From Paenibacillus pabuli (GTDB lineage: Bacteria; Bacillota; Bacilli; Paenibacillales; Paenibacillaceae), in contig NZ_JBDOIO010000005.1 in NCBI RefSeq assembly GCF_039831995.1, positions 868,001-932,000 on the forward strand: a stretch of DNA of 64,000 nucleotides, written 5' to 3'. A program made the translations under genes and the position numbers. Positions 1 through 9,155 of the stretch are shown in pieces (positions within the stretch are counted from its first letter, which is position 1; every line of letters starts with the position of its first letter). The notes under the pieces are model-generated. The model was given only the letters and a program-made list of their open reading frames with translations, was not told the DNA's origin and did no database searches.

Positions 1-114
1 ACCGGCTTTGACATCCCAGACGCATTCATCGTCGGATACGGTTTGGATTATGCCGAGAAGTACCGGAATCTCCCTTACATCGGGATTTTGAAACCGGAAG
101 TATACAGCAGTTAA
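1..114 (+). CDS. hpt: Hypoxanthine-guanine phosphoribosyltransferase, C-terminal end (partial)
   Basis: Only the last 37 codons and the TAA stop are in the window. The readable tail contains [20 protein letters not shown] and ends KPEVYSS. The [18 protein letters not shown] segment is typical of the C-terminus of bacterial HPRT, which makes IMP or GMP from hypoxanthine or guanine and PRPP in the cytoplasm. The next gene is ftsH, as in Bacillus subtilis, which supports the call. The 5' part lies outside the window. Confidence 0.9.
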   Translation, partial: TGFDIPDAFIVGYGLDYAEKYRNLPYIGILKPEVYSS

Positions 115-156
115 AGTGCATGCTAGTTCCAAGCCCAGTTCTGCTCGTGCCTTCTG

Positions 157-186
157 TTGAGAAGCCATGTCGGGCTATGTTAAAAT
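157..186 (+). promoter_or_regulatory. Sigma-A-type promoter of ftsH
   Basis: TTGAGA (157-162), an 18-base spacer and TAAAAT (181-186) lie in the 100-base gap between hpt and ftsH, about 30 bases before the ftsH start. This suggests ftsH can be transcribed independently of hpt. Confidence 0.5.
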
Positions 187-215
187 AATTAAAGTGTCTC
201 GAGAGGAGGTAGGGG

Positions 216-2261
216 ATGAATCGGTTCATCCGGAATTCTGGTTTTTATTTGATTCTTTTTTTAGTCGTGGTGGGCATAGTGCAGTTCGTCAGCAATGGCG
301 GCGAAGCCACAGATAATCCTAGATATGATCAGTTGCGCACGGCGGTTAAGGCGAACAACATCTCAGAATTGACGGTTCAATTCGACGGTCAGTCTTTTCT
401 TGTGACCGGTCAATATAGAGAGAAGCCTAGCGAAGCCAAATCAGAAAATTTCTCAACGTACATTCCTCCTACGGATGAAGCGATTAGTGAACTTGTAGCG
501 GCAAGTGAAGCTAATAATTTCAAGTTAAATCAGGAGCCAATGAGAGGTGACAGCATCTGGCTGACACTTCTGACATCCTTTATTCCTTTGATCATTATGT
601 TCCTGCTGTTCTTCTTCCTGTTTAATCAGGCACAAGGCGGCGGCGGTAAAGTAATGAACTTTGGTAAAAGCCGTGCCCGTCTCTATAACGAAGAGAAGAA
701 GCGGGTTACATTTGAAGACGTCGCAGGTGCGGACGAAGAGAAGCAGGAGCTTGTTGAGGTCGTTGACTTCCTCAAGGATCCTCGCAAATTCGCAGCTGTA
801 GGTGCACGGATTCCTAAGGGCGTATTGCTCGTGGGGCCTCCGGGTACTGGTAAAACGTTGCTTGCTCGTGCCGTTGCAGGTGAAGCGGGTGTGCCGTTCT
901 TCAGTATCTCGGGTTCTGACTTCGTCGAAATGTTTGTCGGTGTCGGTGCATCCCGTGTACGTGACTTGTTTGAAAATGCAAAGAAAAACGCCCCATGTAT
1001 CATCTTTATTGACGAGATTGATGCAGTAGGACGTCAGCGTGGAGCTGGCCTTGGCGGTGGTCACGATGAACGTGAACAAACGCTCAACCAGTTGCTCGTT
1101 GAAATGGATGGATTCGGAGCGAACGAGGGAATTATCATCGTTGCTGCAACGAACCGTGCAGACATTCTGGACCCTGCCTTGCTGCGTCCTGGACGTTTTG
1201 ACCGTCAAATTACGGTTGACCGCCCTGATGTAAAAGGCCGTGAAGCCGTACTGAAAGTACACTCCCGCAACAAACCACTCACAAAAGATGTGAAACTGGA
1301 CATTATTGCGAAACGTACGACAGGCTTCTCTGGTGCGGATCTTGAAAATCTCTTGAACGAAGCGGCATTGCTTGCAGCGCGCCGTAACCGGAGAGACATT
1401 TCCATGAAAGAAGTTGACGAGGCAATCGACCGTGTCATCGTAGGTACGGAGAAGAAGAGCCGTGTCATCAGTGATCGCGAGAAAAGAATCGTTGCTTATC
1501 ACGAAGCAGGCCATACCATTGTAGGATACTTCTTGGAACATGCCGATATGGTACATAAAGTAACCATCATTCCGCGCGGACGTGCGGGTGGTTATGTAAT
1601 CATGTTGCCAAAAGAAGACCGTATGCTGGTGACCAAGCAAGAGCTCTTGGACAAAGTTACAGGACTCCTCGGGGGCCGTGTGGCAGAAGAATTGTTCATT
1701 GGTGAAATTGGTACTGGTGCATACAGTGACTTCCAGCAAGCGACAGGTATTGTTCGCAGCATGGTTATGGAATACGGTATGAGTGAGAAATTGGGACCTA
1801 TGCAATTCGGAAGTTCACAAGGACAGGTATTCCTTGGACGGGATATCGGCCATGAACAGAATTACTCGGATTCCATCGCTTATGAGATTGATCAGGAAAT
1901 GCAGCGCTTTATCAATGAATGTTACGAGAAATGTAAGGACCTGCTCGTAAAACATACAAGAGAGATGCATTTGATCGCTCAAACGTTGCTTGAAGTGGAG
2001 ACACTGGAAATGGATCAGATCAAACAATTGATCGAGACTGGTTCCTTGACTCCAAAAGCGGAGAGCGATGATGATAACGAAGGTACGCCAAGTGAAGGCG
2101 GAGAGCCAATCATCGATAACATCGGTGATGTGCGTGTCCGTATTCAAGGCAAAGATGAAACACCTGAGCCACCGGCCGGAGATATCCCTAACGATGCTCC
2201 GAATCTGGATAAAGGCAACAGCAATGACCCAGATGATGGCGGTACGAAGCCAACGTCTTAA
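216..2261 (+). CDS. ftsH: ATP-dependent zinc metalloprotease FtsH
   Basis: A 681-residue membrane-anchored AAA+ protease that extracts and degrades misfolded membrane proteins and regulatory proteins. It starts at ATG 216 behind a good GAGGAGG site. The first transmembrane helix is at about residues 9-25, followed by an extracytoplasmic domain and a second helix at about 114-137. The AAA domain has Walker A GPPGTGKT at 207-214, the Walker B segment [11 protein letters not shown], and the SRH region with LLRPGRFDR. The zinc protease motif is HEAGH at 429-433. The acidic, Pro/Asp-rich tail after about residue 610 is the usual variable C-terminus. It follows hpt, as in Bacillus, and a strong terminator closes the unit before the nad genes. 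Confidence 0.98.
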   Translation: MNRFIRNSGFYLILFLVVVGIVQFVSNGGEATDNPRYDQLRTAVKANNISELTVQFDGQSFLVTGQYREKPSEAKSENFSTYIPPTDEAISELVAASEANNFKLNQEPMRGDSIWLTLLTSFIPLIIMFLLFFFLFNQAQGGGGKVMNFGKSRARLYNEEKKRVTFEDVAGADEEKQELVEVVDFLKDPRKFAAVGARIPKGVLLVGPPGTGKTLLARAVAGEAGVPFFSISGSDFVEMFVGVGASRVRDLFENAKKNAPCIIFIDEIDAVGRQRGAGLGGGHDEREQTLNQLLVEMDGFGANEGIIIVAATNRADILDPALLRPGRFDRQITVDRPDVKGREAVLKVHSRNKPLTKDVKLDIIAKRTTGFSGADLENLLNEAALLAARRNRRDISMKEVDEAIDRVIVGTEKKSRVISDREKRIVAYHEAGHTIVGYFLEHADMVHKVTIIPRGRAGGYVIMLPKEDRMLVTKQELLDKVTGLLGGRVAEELFIGEIGTGAYSDFQQATGIVRSMVMEYGMSEKLGPMQFGSSQGQVFLGRDIGHEQNYSDSIAYEIDQEMQRFINECYEKCKDLLVKHTREMHLIAQTLLEVETLEMDQIKQLIETGSLTPKAESDDDNEGTPSEGGEPIIDNIGDVRVRIQGKDETPEPPAGDIPNDAPNLDKGNSNDPDDGGTKPTS

Positions 2262-2296
2262 TGTTTATCAGAACCTGCGTTCTGAGAACAGATAAA

Positions 2297-2323
2297 AGAG
2301 AGCCGAGAGGCTCTCTTTTTTTT
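2297..2323 (+). terminator. Rho-independent terminator of ftsH
   Basis: A perfect 8-base stem AGAGAGCC/GGCTCTCT with a GAGA loop is followed by seven T. It lies 36 bases after the ftsH stop. Confidence 0.9.
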
Positions 2324-2426
2324 GTGCGTTTTATTCAAATTGCATAGATAATGATAACTGCGAGCTAGAGCGCGAACTACGCAGGAAATAGTTGATTAAG
2401 GCGTTGTTCTGCACCTTTTTCATTTA

Positions 2427-2455
2427 TTGACAGAGTCGTGAACGTTGTGTACATT
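2427..2455 (+). promoter_or_regulatory. Probable promoter of the nadABC operon
   Basis: A consensus TTGACA (2427-2432), a 17-base spacer and TACATT (2450-2455) give a start near 2462 and a leader of about 97 bases before the nadA GTG. No NiaR-type operator could be recognised with confidence. Confidence 0.6.
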
Positions 2456-2558
2456 AGGTGTTAAACCGCTTGTGATTCGTTTCTCAAGCGAAAATATCGA
2501 CGCAGATAGTCACAGGAAACGGCGCATGACGCCGTCCCGTCAAAGGAGAGGATCACAG

Positions 2559-3497
2559 GTGGAAGCTCTGGCTTTAGAGCGCAAGGCTGAGATGAACCGG
2601 GAGCTGCGAGAGCGGCTGATGGAGTTGAAGAAGGAACGTAACGCTATTATTCTTGCTCATTATTACCAACGTGACGAAGTACAGGAAGTAGCCGATTTTC
2701 GCGGAGATTCATTCCTACTGGCACAAAAAGCCGCGCAAACGGATGCGGATGTCATTGTATTTTGCGGGGTTCATTTTATGGGTGAAAGCGCTAAGATCTT
2801 AGCCCCGAACAAAACGGTTATCATTCCGGATGAACGTGCAGGATGCCCTATGGCAGACATGGTGAATGTTGAGGGCCTGCGTAAACTGAAAGCGCAGCAT
2901 CCAAATGCAAAAGTAGTGACGTATATCAATTCCTCGGCTGAGATCAAGGCGGAGACCGACATCTGTTGTACATCGGCCAATGCAGTCCGGGTGATTCAAT
3001 CTGTTGATTCTGATGAGATTATCTGGGTGCCGGATAAAAACCTGGGACACTATGTTCAGCAGCATACAGACAAAAAAATGATCATCTGGGAAGGGTATTG
3101 CAACACACACGATATGCTGACCGTAAAAGATGTCGTCGAGATGAGAGCCAAATATCCAAATGCCGAGTTTGTCGTACATCCGGAATGTCGTCCGGAAGTT
3201 GTGGAGATGGGAGACTTTGTAGGCAGCACGACGGCAATTCTTGAATACTGTAAAAACTCTTCCGCCAAGGAATTCATCGTAGGGACGGAAGATGGCACAG
3301 GATATCAGCTGCGACTGGATAGCCCGGATAAACAATTCCATTTTGCCACCAAGTTCCTGGTGTGTCCAAACATGAAGGTCAACAACCTGAAGAAACTGGT
3401 TAAATGCCTGGAAACGATGAAGCCGCAAATTTACGTGCCACCGGCTGTTGCAGACAAAGCCAGAGAATCGCTAGAGCGCATGTTACTGGTGAAGTAG
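2559..3497 (+). CDS. nadA: Quinolinate synthase NadA
   Basis: A 312-residue enzyme that condenses iminoaspartate with dihydroxyacetone phosphate to quinolinate, the first precursor of NAD after NadB. The frame is open upstream to 2445, but GTG 2559 is the likely start because AAAGGAGAGG sits 8-9 bases before it and the family N-terminus (ERKAEMNRELRERL, then IILAHYYQRDEVQE) begins here. Family motifs include FCGVHFMGESAKIL, WEGYCNTHD, HPECRPEV and VCPNMKVNNL. Cysteines in CGVHFMGE, HPECRP and VCPNMK are the expected 4Fe-4S ligands. It is first in a nadA-nadB-nadC operon with coaX downstream. The order differs from B. subtilis nadB-nadC-nadA, and no iscS/nifS gene adjoins it. Confidence 0.95.
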   Translation: MEALALERKAEMNRELRERLMELKKERNAIILAHYYQRDEVQEVADFRGDSFLLAQKAAQTDADVIVFCGVHFMGESAKILAPNKTVIIPDERAGCPMADMVNVEGLRKLKAQHPNAKVVTYINSSAEIKAETDICCTSANAVRVIQSVDSDEIIWVPDKNLGHYVQQHTDKKMIIWEGYCNTHDMLTVKDVVEMRAKYPNAEFVVHPECRPEVVEMGDFVGSTTAILEYCKNSSAKEFIVGTEDGTGYQLRLDSPDKQFHFATKFLVCPNMKVNNLKKLVKCLETMKPQIYVPPAVADKARESLERMLLVK

Positions 3498-3532
3498 CAT
3501 GCGCTACTCTTGCTCCGAGACAGGTGAATAGG

Positions 3533-5152
3533 ATGATACCGCAATATATAGTGGATTTTGATCTGTCCGTGCTGCCAATGGTGGAGACGGATGTACTCGT
3601 TATTGGTTCTGGCATTGCCGGATTGTATACCGCCATCAGGGCAAGCAAACATAACCAGGTATTGATGATCACGAAGAAGTCGTTACTGGAGAGCAATACC
3701 CGCTATGCACAAGGTGGCATCGCTGCTGTAATCGCTGAAGATGATTCTCCTGCATACCATCTGCAGGATACACTTGTGGCTGGAGCGGGCCTGTGTCGCC
3801 GCGAGGCAGTGGAAGCATTGGTAAACGAAGGCCCGGATGGAGTACAGGAACTGATCCGTCTGGGCACGTTGTTTGATGTGGAGAACGGCGAGCTGGCGTT
3901 GACGCAGGAGGGTGCGCACAGTCACCGCCGTATTTTGCATGCAAATGGAGATGCGACTGGATATGAGATCGTGAGAGCACTTGCTGCTCAAGCAAGTGAA
4001 CATTCAGGTATTGAAGTCTGGGATGAGCATTTTGTCATTGACTTAATCACGGATCATGGAGAATGCGTAGGGGCTCTGGTTCAGAAATCGGACGGCGAGA
4101 AGGTATTTGTAAAGGCGCGCGCTACAGTGCTCTGTTCCGGCGGGGCGGGGCAATTGTACCGCTATACAACCAATCCGGAGGTAGCTACGGCTGATGGCAT
4201 CGCCATGGCATACCGTGCGGGAGCAGTCATTCGAGATATGGAGTTCATCCAATTCCACCCGACTTCCCTATGTTATCCGGGAGCTCCGCGCTTCTTGATT
4301 TCTGAAGCGGTACGGGGTGAAGGTGCATTTCTGCGAAATATCAAGGGTGAGCGTTTTATGGAACGTTATCATCCACAGCTTGAACTTGCTCCGCGTGATA
4401 TTGTTGCAAGAGCGATTGTCAGTGAGATGGAGATGACGAACAGTACATTTGTATATCTGGATATTACTCATGAATCGGCAGAGTTGATCAAGCATCGATT
4501 CCCTACCATATATGAGACCTGTATGCGGTACGGACTGGATATGACCACAGACTGGATTCCGGTTGCTCCTGCAGCACACTATATGATGGGCGGCGTTAAA
4601 ACGGACTTGAACGGGGAGAGCAGCATTGGAAGGTTGTTTGCTTGCGGTGAAGTTTCCTCAACGGGAGTACACGGAGCCAATCGACTGGCGAGTAACTCAT
4701 TGTCTGAAGCCATTGTTTTTGGACACAGAATTGTTGAACGTATTCAATCACTGCCGCCGCTGAATTCAGTACAGATTGAAAGCCCTTTGCCGCATAGTAC
4801 GGGGATTAGAAAATGGGAAGAGCAGCAGCCGATTTCCGAACGGCGTCTGCGTTTGCAGAAGATGATGGTTCGTCAGGTGGGCCTGAGACGTAACGGTGTC
4901 GGCTTACAAGGAGCCATGGATAAGCTGAAGATTGAAATGGACATCTTCGATCATGTGCTGACACACAAGGAAGAGATGGAATACGCCAATCTTCTGACCT
5001 GTGCCTGGCTGGTAACGAGTGGAGCATTACATCGTCAGGAGAGTCGGGGGGCACATTACCGCGAGGATTTCCCGCTTCGTGATGATGCGGCTTGGCAGAA
5101 GCATAGTTTGCAGCAACGAGAACAAGCGATTGTGGAGGAATTGATGTCATGA
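3533..5152 (+). CDS. nadB: L-aspartate oxidase NadB
   Basis: A 539-residue FAD enzyme that oxidises L-aspartate to iminoaspartate, which NadA consumes. The frame extends upstream into nadA, but ATG 3533 follows an AGGTGA-type site and gives the right length (B. subtilis NadB is 531). It has the dinucleotide-binding GSGIAG at residues 25-30, the flavoprotein motif NTRYAQGGIAA, HSHRRILHANGDATG, QFHPTSL, SEAVRGEGA and the C-terminal GEVSSTGVHGANRLASNSL. Its stop overlaps the nadC start in an ATGA junction, so the two are translationally coupled. Confidence 0.96.
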   Translation: MIPQYIVDFDLSVLPMVETDVLVIGSGIAGLYTAIRASKHNQVLMITKKSLLESNTRYAQGGIAAVIAEDDSPAYHLQDTLVAGAGLCRREAVEALVNEGPDGVQELIRLGTLFDVENGELALTQEGAHSHRRILHANGDATGYEIVRALAAQASEHSGIEVWDEHFVIDLITDHGECVGALVQKSDGEKVFVKARATVLCSGGAGQLYRYTTNPEVATADGIAMAYRAGAVIRDMEFIQFHPTSLCYPGAPRFLISEAVRGEGAFLRNIKGERFMERYHPQLELAPRDIVARAIVSEMEMTNSTFVYLDITHESAELIKHRFPTIYETCMRYGLDMTTDWIPVAPAAHYMMGGVKTDLNGESSIGRLFACGEVSSTGVHGANRLASNSLSEAIVFGHRIVERIQSLPPLNSVQIESPLPHSTGIRKWEEQQPISERRLRLQKMMVRQVGLRRNGVGLQGAMDKLKIEMDIFDHVLTHKEEMEYANLLTCAWLVTSGALHRQESRGAHYREDFPLRDDAAWQKHSLQQREQAIVEELMS

Positions 5153-6015
5153 TACTGAATGGATATAATGAAGGACTCATCGAATCCATTAAAAACTGGC
5201 TTCGCGAGGATGTGGGGGCAGGGGATGTTACCACGAGCGTGACAATTCCGGCAGGCCATCAGTCCAAGGCCGTCATCCACGCCAAAGACCATGGGATCAT
5301 TGCGGGCATATCGGTAGCTGAACTGGTATTTCAGGTGGTAGACCCATCGCTCGTGTTTAGACCGTCGGTACAGGATGGAGACGAGGTTACACGTGGAAAG
5401 ACTCTGGCAGAAGTGGAAGGAAGCACCCACAGTTTGCTTACAGGTGAACGGCTGGCGCTAAACCTGCTGCAGCGCATGTCTGGTATTGCAACACGCACAC
5501 GTTCATATGTTGATGCATTGGAGGGTCTCTCTACGAGATTGGTTGATACACGTAAAACAACACCTGGCCACCGCATGCTTGAAAAATATGCAGTGCGTAT
5601 TGGTGGAGGGGCGAATCATCGATTCGGATTGTATGATGCGGTTATGATTAAGGATAACCACATTAAAGGAGCAGGCGGCATCACAGAAGCGGTGCAGCGG
5701 GCAAGGGCTGTCATTCCTCATACGATGACCATTGAGGTGGAGACAGAGAATCTGGCACAGGTGAACGAAGCCTTGCAGGCAGGTGCAGATATCATTATGC
5801 TGGACAATATGCATCCGGATCAGATGCGTGAGGCCGTTACAGTTATTCGCAAAAAATCTCCGCATGTAAAAGTGGAAGCATCAGGTAATGTCTCTCTGAA
5901 CACGATCCGGGGGATTGCCGAGAGTGGTGTGGATGTAATTTCAGTTGGAAGGTTAACCTATTCTTTCGAGAGCCTTGATATCAGCCTAGATTTAAACGAA
6001 AAGAAAGAGAGGTGA
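5149..6015 (+). CDS. nadC: Nicotinate-nucleotide pyrophosphorylase (quinolinate phosphoribosyltransferase)
   Basis: A 288-residue enzyme that converts quinolinate and PRPP to nicotinate mononucleotide, the third step of de novo NAD synthesis. It has the family segments REDVGAGDVTT, GERLALNLLQRMSGIATRT, the PRPP/quinolinate-binding DTRKTTPGHR, and VMIKDNHIKGAGG, with conserved Lys and Arg. The start overlaps the nadB stop by four bases. It ends seven bases before the coaX start, so coaX probably belongs to the same transcript. Confidence 0.97.
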   Translation: MILNGYNEGLIESIKNWLREDVGAGDVTTSVTIPAGHQSKAVIHAKDHGIIAGISVAELVFQVVDPSLVFRPSVQDGDEVTRGKTLAEVEGSTHSLLTGERLALNLLQRMSGIATRTRSYVDALEGLSTRLVDTRKTTPGHRMLEKYAVRIGGGANHRFGLYDAVMIKDNHIKGAGGITEAVQRARAVIPHTMTIEVETENLAQVNEALQAGADIIMLDNMHPDQMREAVTVIRKKSPHVKVEASGNVSLNTIRGIAESGVDVISVGRLTYSFESLDISLDLNEKKER

Positions 6016-6021
6016 ACCTCT

Positions 6022-6792
6022 TTGATTCTTGTTGTAGACGTGGGCAACAGCAATATTGTACTCGGCGTGTATCAAGGCCGGTCGTTGCTCCACCATTTTC
6101 GCCTGAGCACATCCCGTCAGTCCACAGTGGATGAATACGGCGTATTGATTTATAATTTATTTCATATGTCGGATATATCAACACGCGACATCGAAGGAGT
6201 CATCATCTCATCGGTGGTTCCTCCACTTGTGCATGTGATGGAAACGATGTGTGAAAAATATGTTGGCAAAAAGCCGATGGTTGTCGGACCTGGCATCAAA
6301 ACAGGCCTGAACTTAAGGTATGAAAATCCACGTGAGGTAGGCGCAGATCGCATTGTTAATGCGGTGGCAGCCGTTGAGAAATATGGTGGTCCACTGGTGG
6401 TTGTTGACTTTGGTACTGCCACGACCTTCGATTGTATTGATGAAAAGGGCAACTATCTTGGGGGAGCCATCGTACCGGGCATTCATATTGCCACCGAAGC
6501 GCTCTATGAGCGGGCATCCAAGCTGCCTCGCATCGAACTGGAGAAGCCGAAGAAGGTCATAGGACGCAATACGGTGCATGCCATGCAGGCTGGTATCATT
6601 TATGGCTATGCCGGGCAGGTCGACGGAATTGTTGATCGCATTCGTACAGAGATGGGCGTAGAGCCCAAAGTCATTGCAACCGGGGGGCTTGCACCTCTGA
6701 TTGCAGAGGAGACACGCAGCATCGAGGAAGTCGATCCGCTGCTTACGCTGGAAGGGCTGCGTATCATTTATGAGCGGAACCGGGAAAGGTAA
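6022..6792 (+). CDS. coaX: Type III pantothenate kinase
   Basis: A 256-residue kinase that phosphorylates pantothenate, the first step of coenzyme A synthesis. The start is TTG 6022 with AGAGAGGTG upstream. It belongs to the ASKHA fold, with the phosphate-binding DVGNSN at residues 5-10, [22 protein letters not shown] and GGAIVPG. It lies between nadC and hslO; in B. subtilis the same gene sits between ftsH and hslO. Type III kinases are not feedback-inhibited by CoA and need a monovalent cation. Confidence 0.96.
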   Translation: MILVVDVGNSNIVLGVYQGRSLLHHFRLSTSRQSTVDEYGVLIYNLFHMSDISTRDIEGVIISSVVPPLVHVMETMCEKYVGKKPMVVGPGIKTGLNLRYENPREVGADRIVNAVAAVEKYGGPLVVVDFGTATTFDCIDEKGNYLGGAIVPGIHIATEALYERASKLPRIELEKPKKVIGRNTVHAMQAGIIYGYAGQVDGIVDRIRTEMGVEPKVIATGGLAPLIAEETRSIEEVDPLLTLEGLRIIYERNRER

Positions 6793-6800
6793 GGAAAGAG

Positions 6801-6850
6801 ACGGCATGCAGCGGGCTGATTTAACAGTCTTACGTATTGTGCCGTTTTTT
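6801..6850 (+). terminator. Possible weak terminator after coaX
   Basis: A six-base ACGGCA/TGCCGT stem with a 33-base loop is followed by five T. The long loop makes it doubtful. Confidence 0.3.
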
Positions 6851-6950
6851 CTGTAAATTGAACGGATTTATAAGTTGAAGGCACGTCCAAATCAATTTAT
6901 ATATCGTGTTTCAGAGATAATATAGTATACGCCAAAGGAGGCTGAATGAC

Positions 6951-7838
6951 TTGGAAAACAACAAACAGGACCGCTTGATTCGCGGTACAGCAATGGAAGG
7001 ACGGGTTAGAGCCTTTGCTGTCCAAACGACGGAGTTGGTTGAGGAATTGCGCAGAAGACATGATACGTTTCCCACGGCTACAGCTGCCATGGGGCGTACG
7101 GTAACCACTGCAGCCATCATGGGTGCAATGCTTAAAGGTGAAGAGAAGCTGACTATTCAGGTCAAGGGCGACGGTCCCATTGGACAGATCGTTGCCGATG
7201 CCAATGCCAAAGGGGAAGTTCGTGGTTATGTGACGAATCCGCATGTGCATTTGCCAAGCAACAGCATGGGTAAGCTTGACGTTAGAGGAGTTGTGGGCAC
7301 AGAGGGCTTCGTGAACGTAACGAAAGACCTTGGCCTGAAGGAACCTTATCGTGGTAGTGTGCCGATTATTTCGGGAGAGCTGGGCGAAGACTTCACATAC
7401 TATTTTGCCAAATCGGAGCAGACACCTTCTGCTGTAGGCGTTGGCGTACTTGTAGATACCGACAATTCGGTCATTGTTTCCGGCGGATTCATTATACAGC
7501 TGCTGCCAGGATTGACCGACGATGAAATCACCGTAATTGAAAATGCGATCAGCACGTTGCCTGCTGTGACGACGCTGCTGGAGCAAGGGCTTGAACTGGA
7601 AGAATTGCTGAAGCGAGTACTGCCGGATGTACAGGTTATGGATGGAATGGATATTCATTTCCGCTGTGAATGTTCCCGGGAACGGGTCGAAAAAACGTTG
7701 ATCAGCTTGGGTCAGCACGAAATGGAGCAACTGATTGAAGAAGAAGGCAAAGCAGAAGTGGTGTGCCAGTTCTGCAATGAAGCTTATGATTTCAACAAGG
7801 AACAACTCGAGACCATTCTAGAGCAAGCCAAGAACTGA
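6951..7838 (+). CDS. hslO: Redox-regulated chaperone Hsp33
   Basis: A 295-residue cytoplasmic holdase that protects proteins during oxidative stress. The start is TTG 6951; AAAGGAGG lies nine bases upstream, and a nearby ATG at 6946 is in another frame. The zinc switch is visible as C239-x-C241 and C272-x-x-C275, the four cysteines that release zinc and form disulfides on oxidation. The N-terminal domain has the family pattern RGTAMEGRVRAFAVQTT and MGRTVTTAA. It is followed 23 bases later by a parvulin-like foldase gene, the yacC-yacD order of B. subtilis. Confidence 0.97.
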   Translation: MENNKQDRLIRGTAMEGRVRAFAVQTTELVEELRRRHDTFPTATAAMGRTVTTAAIMGAMLKGEEKLTIQVKGDGPIGQIVADANAKGEVRGYVTNPHVHLPSNSMGKLDVRGVVGTEGFVNVTKDLGLKEPYRGSVPIISGELGEDFTYYFAKSEQTPSAVGVGVLVDTDNSVIVSGGFIIQLLPGLTDDEITVIENAISTLPAVTTLLEQGLELEELLKRVLPDVQVMDGMDIHFRCECSRERVEKTLISLGQHEMEQLIEEEGKAEVVCQFCNEAYDFNKEQLETILEQAKN

Positions 7839-7861
7839 TATAAGCGGGGACGGGACGCGGA

Positions 7862-8812
7862 ATGACGAGACAGGAAAAAGGGCTGTGGACGGCTGTAATT
7901 GTCCTGACGCTCGGCATGCTGGTGATGGGCACGGTAATGATAGTCCAGGGTATGAGACCAGGACGGGATGATACCGATGCCCCTCATGATACAGGTCAGG
8001 AAGAAGGTAGCGCAATTGCCACAATTAACGGAGAGGTCATCACCGACAAGCAATGGTCTGATGCTCTAAAACGGCGCTACGGCAGCGATATGCTCCTTCA
8101 GATGCTGAACCGCAAAGCCGTTTATGCGGAGGCTGTAGATCGAGACCTGACAGTCACTCCAGAGGAAATAGCGAAGGAACTGTCTGCTGCGATGGATGGC
8201 TATGATTCGGAACAGGCATACTTCGACGAGATGAAATCCCAGCTCGGCCTGACAAGACAGGAGCTTGAACTGGAAGCTGGTTATCGGCTTTTATTGGAGA
8301 AAATCGCTACGAGTGGCATTCAGGTCAAGGATGCAGACATTGAACATTATTGGGAAGAGCATCGCGAGGACTTTGTCTCTCCCGAGAAATACGATTTGTC
8401 CATGATTATGGTGGCGGATGAGGATCAAGCCAATTCGTTACTGGATGAGCTGGAGCAGGGTGCGAACTTTGAAGATATGGCAAAAGCTGAATCAACAGAC
8501 AGTTTCACTCGTGACTCCGGTGGGCGGCTGGGCTGGATAGAACAGAATGATCCGTTTCAGCCGGAAGACATCATGAACCTGGCCGAACAATTGGATATAG
8601 GCGATATTGCTGGACCGGTGCAGGTTGAACAAGGATACGCCCTTATCAAATTAAACGACAAGCAGGATGCCCAGGTCCAATCGGCAGAAGAGGTACGCGA
8701 AGATATTCGGATGCAGCTGGCACTGAGTCAGGCTGATCCGCTTCCCCAGGTGGAAGAGAGGCTGCGTAACAAATATGAAGCCGTGATTATCGCCGAGATT
8801 CCTGCTTCCTGA
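7862..8812 (+). CDS. yacD: Membrane-anchored parvulin-type peptidyl-prolyl isomerase (YacD-like)
   Basis: A 316-residue PrsA/SurA-like foldase. An N-terminal hydrophobic segment (about residues 9-29) is followed by a SurA-like helical domain (about 50-160, starting IATINGEVITDKQW) and one parvulin domain (about 170-275, with FEDMAKAESTDSFTRDSGGRLGWI and GPVQVEQGYALIKL). Such proteins fold exported proteins outside the membrane. The N-terminal segment has no lipobox cysteine, so it should be a transmembrane anchor rather than the lipid anchor of PrsA. Position between hslO and cysK matches yacD of B. subtilis. The substrate is unknown. Confidence 0.85.
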   Translation: MTRQEKGLWTAVIVLTLGMLVMGTVMIVQGMRPGRDDTDAPHDTGQEEGSAIATINGEVITDKQWSDALKRRYGSDMLLQMLNRKAVYAEAVDRDLTVTPEEIAKELSAAMDGYDSEQAYFDEMKSQLGLTRQELELEAGYRLLLEKIATSGIQVKDADIEHYWEEHREDFVSPEKYDLSMIMVADEDQANSLLDELEQGANFEDMAKAESTDSFTRDSGGRLGWIEQNDPFQPEDIMNLAEQLDIGDIAGPVQVEQGYALIKLNDKQDAQVQSAEEVREDIRMQLALSQADPLPQVEERLRNKYEAVIIAEIPAS

Positions 8813-8852
8813 TTTTTTGAGCGGTGGTTGGGTTGGGATACTGCATCGTGAT

Positions 8853-8900
8853 AAAAATACTCTGTCTACAGGCTTAGGGCCCAGGACAGAGTATTTTTTT
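8853..8900 (+). terminator. Rho-independent terminator of the coaX-hslO-yacD unit
   Basis: A 14-base stem, AAAAATACTCTGTC with GACAGAGTATTTTT, is followed by further T. It separates yacD from the cysK promoter. Confidence 0.92.
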
Positions 8901-8911
8901 GATTACTCATA

Positions 8912-8940
8912 TTGACAATGACGTGCAACGTTGATAAGAT
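8912..8940 (+). promoter_or_regulatory. Promoter of cysK
   Basis: Consensus TTGACA (8912-8917), a 17-base spacer and TAAGAT (8935-8940) give a start near 8947, about 210 bases before the cysK ATG. Confidence 0.75.
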
Positions 8941-8948
8941 AAAAATAA

Positions 8949-8975
8949 TAAATACCTACTCGTTTACTCGGATTA
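8949..8975. promoter_or_regulatory. Candidate repressor operator at the cysK start site (possibly CymR)
   Basis: CCTACTCGTTTACTCGG sits in an AT-rich frame directly over the predicted transcription start, the usual place for a repressor. In B. subtilis and relatives cysK is repressed by CymR with CysK itself as co-factor, and CymR sites often carry CTAC/ACTCGG half-motifs. The position is seen; the identity is inference. Confidence 0.4.
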
Positions 8976-9155
8976 AAAGCAAGTTTAACTCTAAGAAACC
9001 TTCGGAAACCTCGGATCCATTCCTTGGATAAGCGATTAGACCAGATGGAATAAGGGATTTCCGCAGTTCTTCTATAACATCAAGAGGCTGCTCCGGCCGC
9101 ACAATATAAGCAACAGGACTTAAGTATTATTCATCCCACTAAGGAGGGCATTCAT
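8976..9155 (+). other. Long untranslated leader of cysK
   Basis: About 180 bases between the putative operator and cysK hold no gene and no SAM (S-box) or T-box signature that could be recognised. ATTCC and GGAAT segments could pair, and AAGGAGGG at the end is the cysK ribosome binding site. Confidence 0.4.

Noticed and set aside
525..1805. A 426-codon open frame on the minus strand inside ftsH
   Set aside because: It lies entirely opposite a well-supported ftsH, is rich in Cys, His and Thr as antisense shadows are, and has no ribosome binding site or known domain.
2445..2558. N-terminal extension of NadA from ATG 2445
   Set aside because: GTG 2559 has a strong ribosome binding site and begins the family N-terminus; the predicted promoter -10 overlaps 2450-2455.
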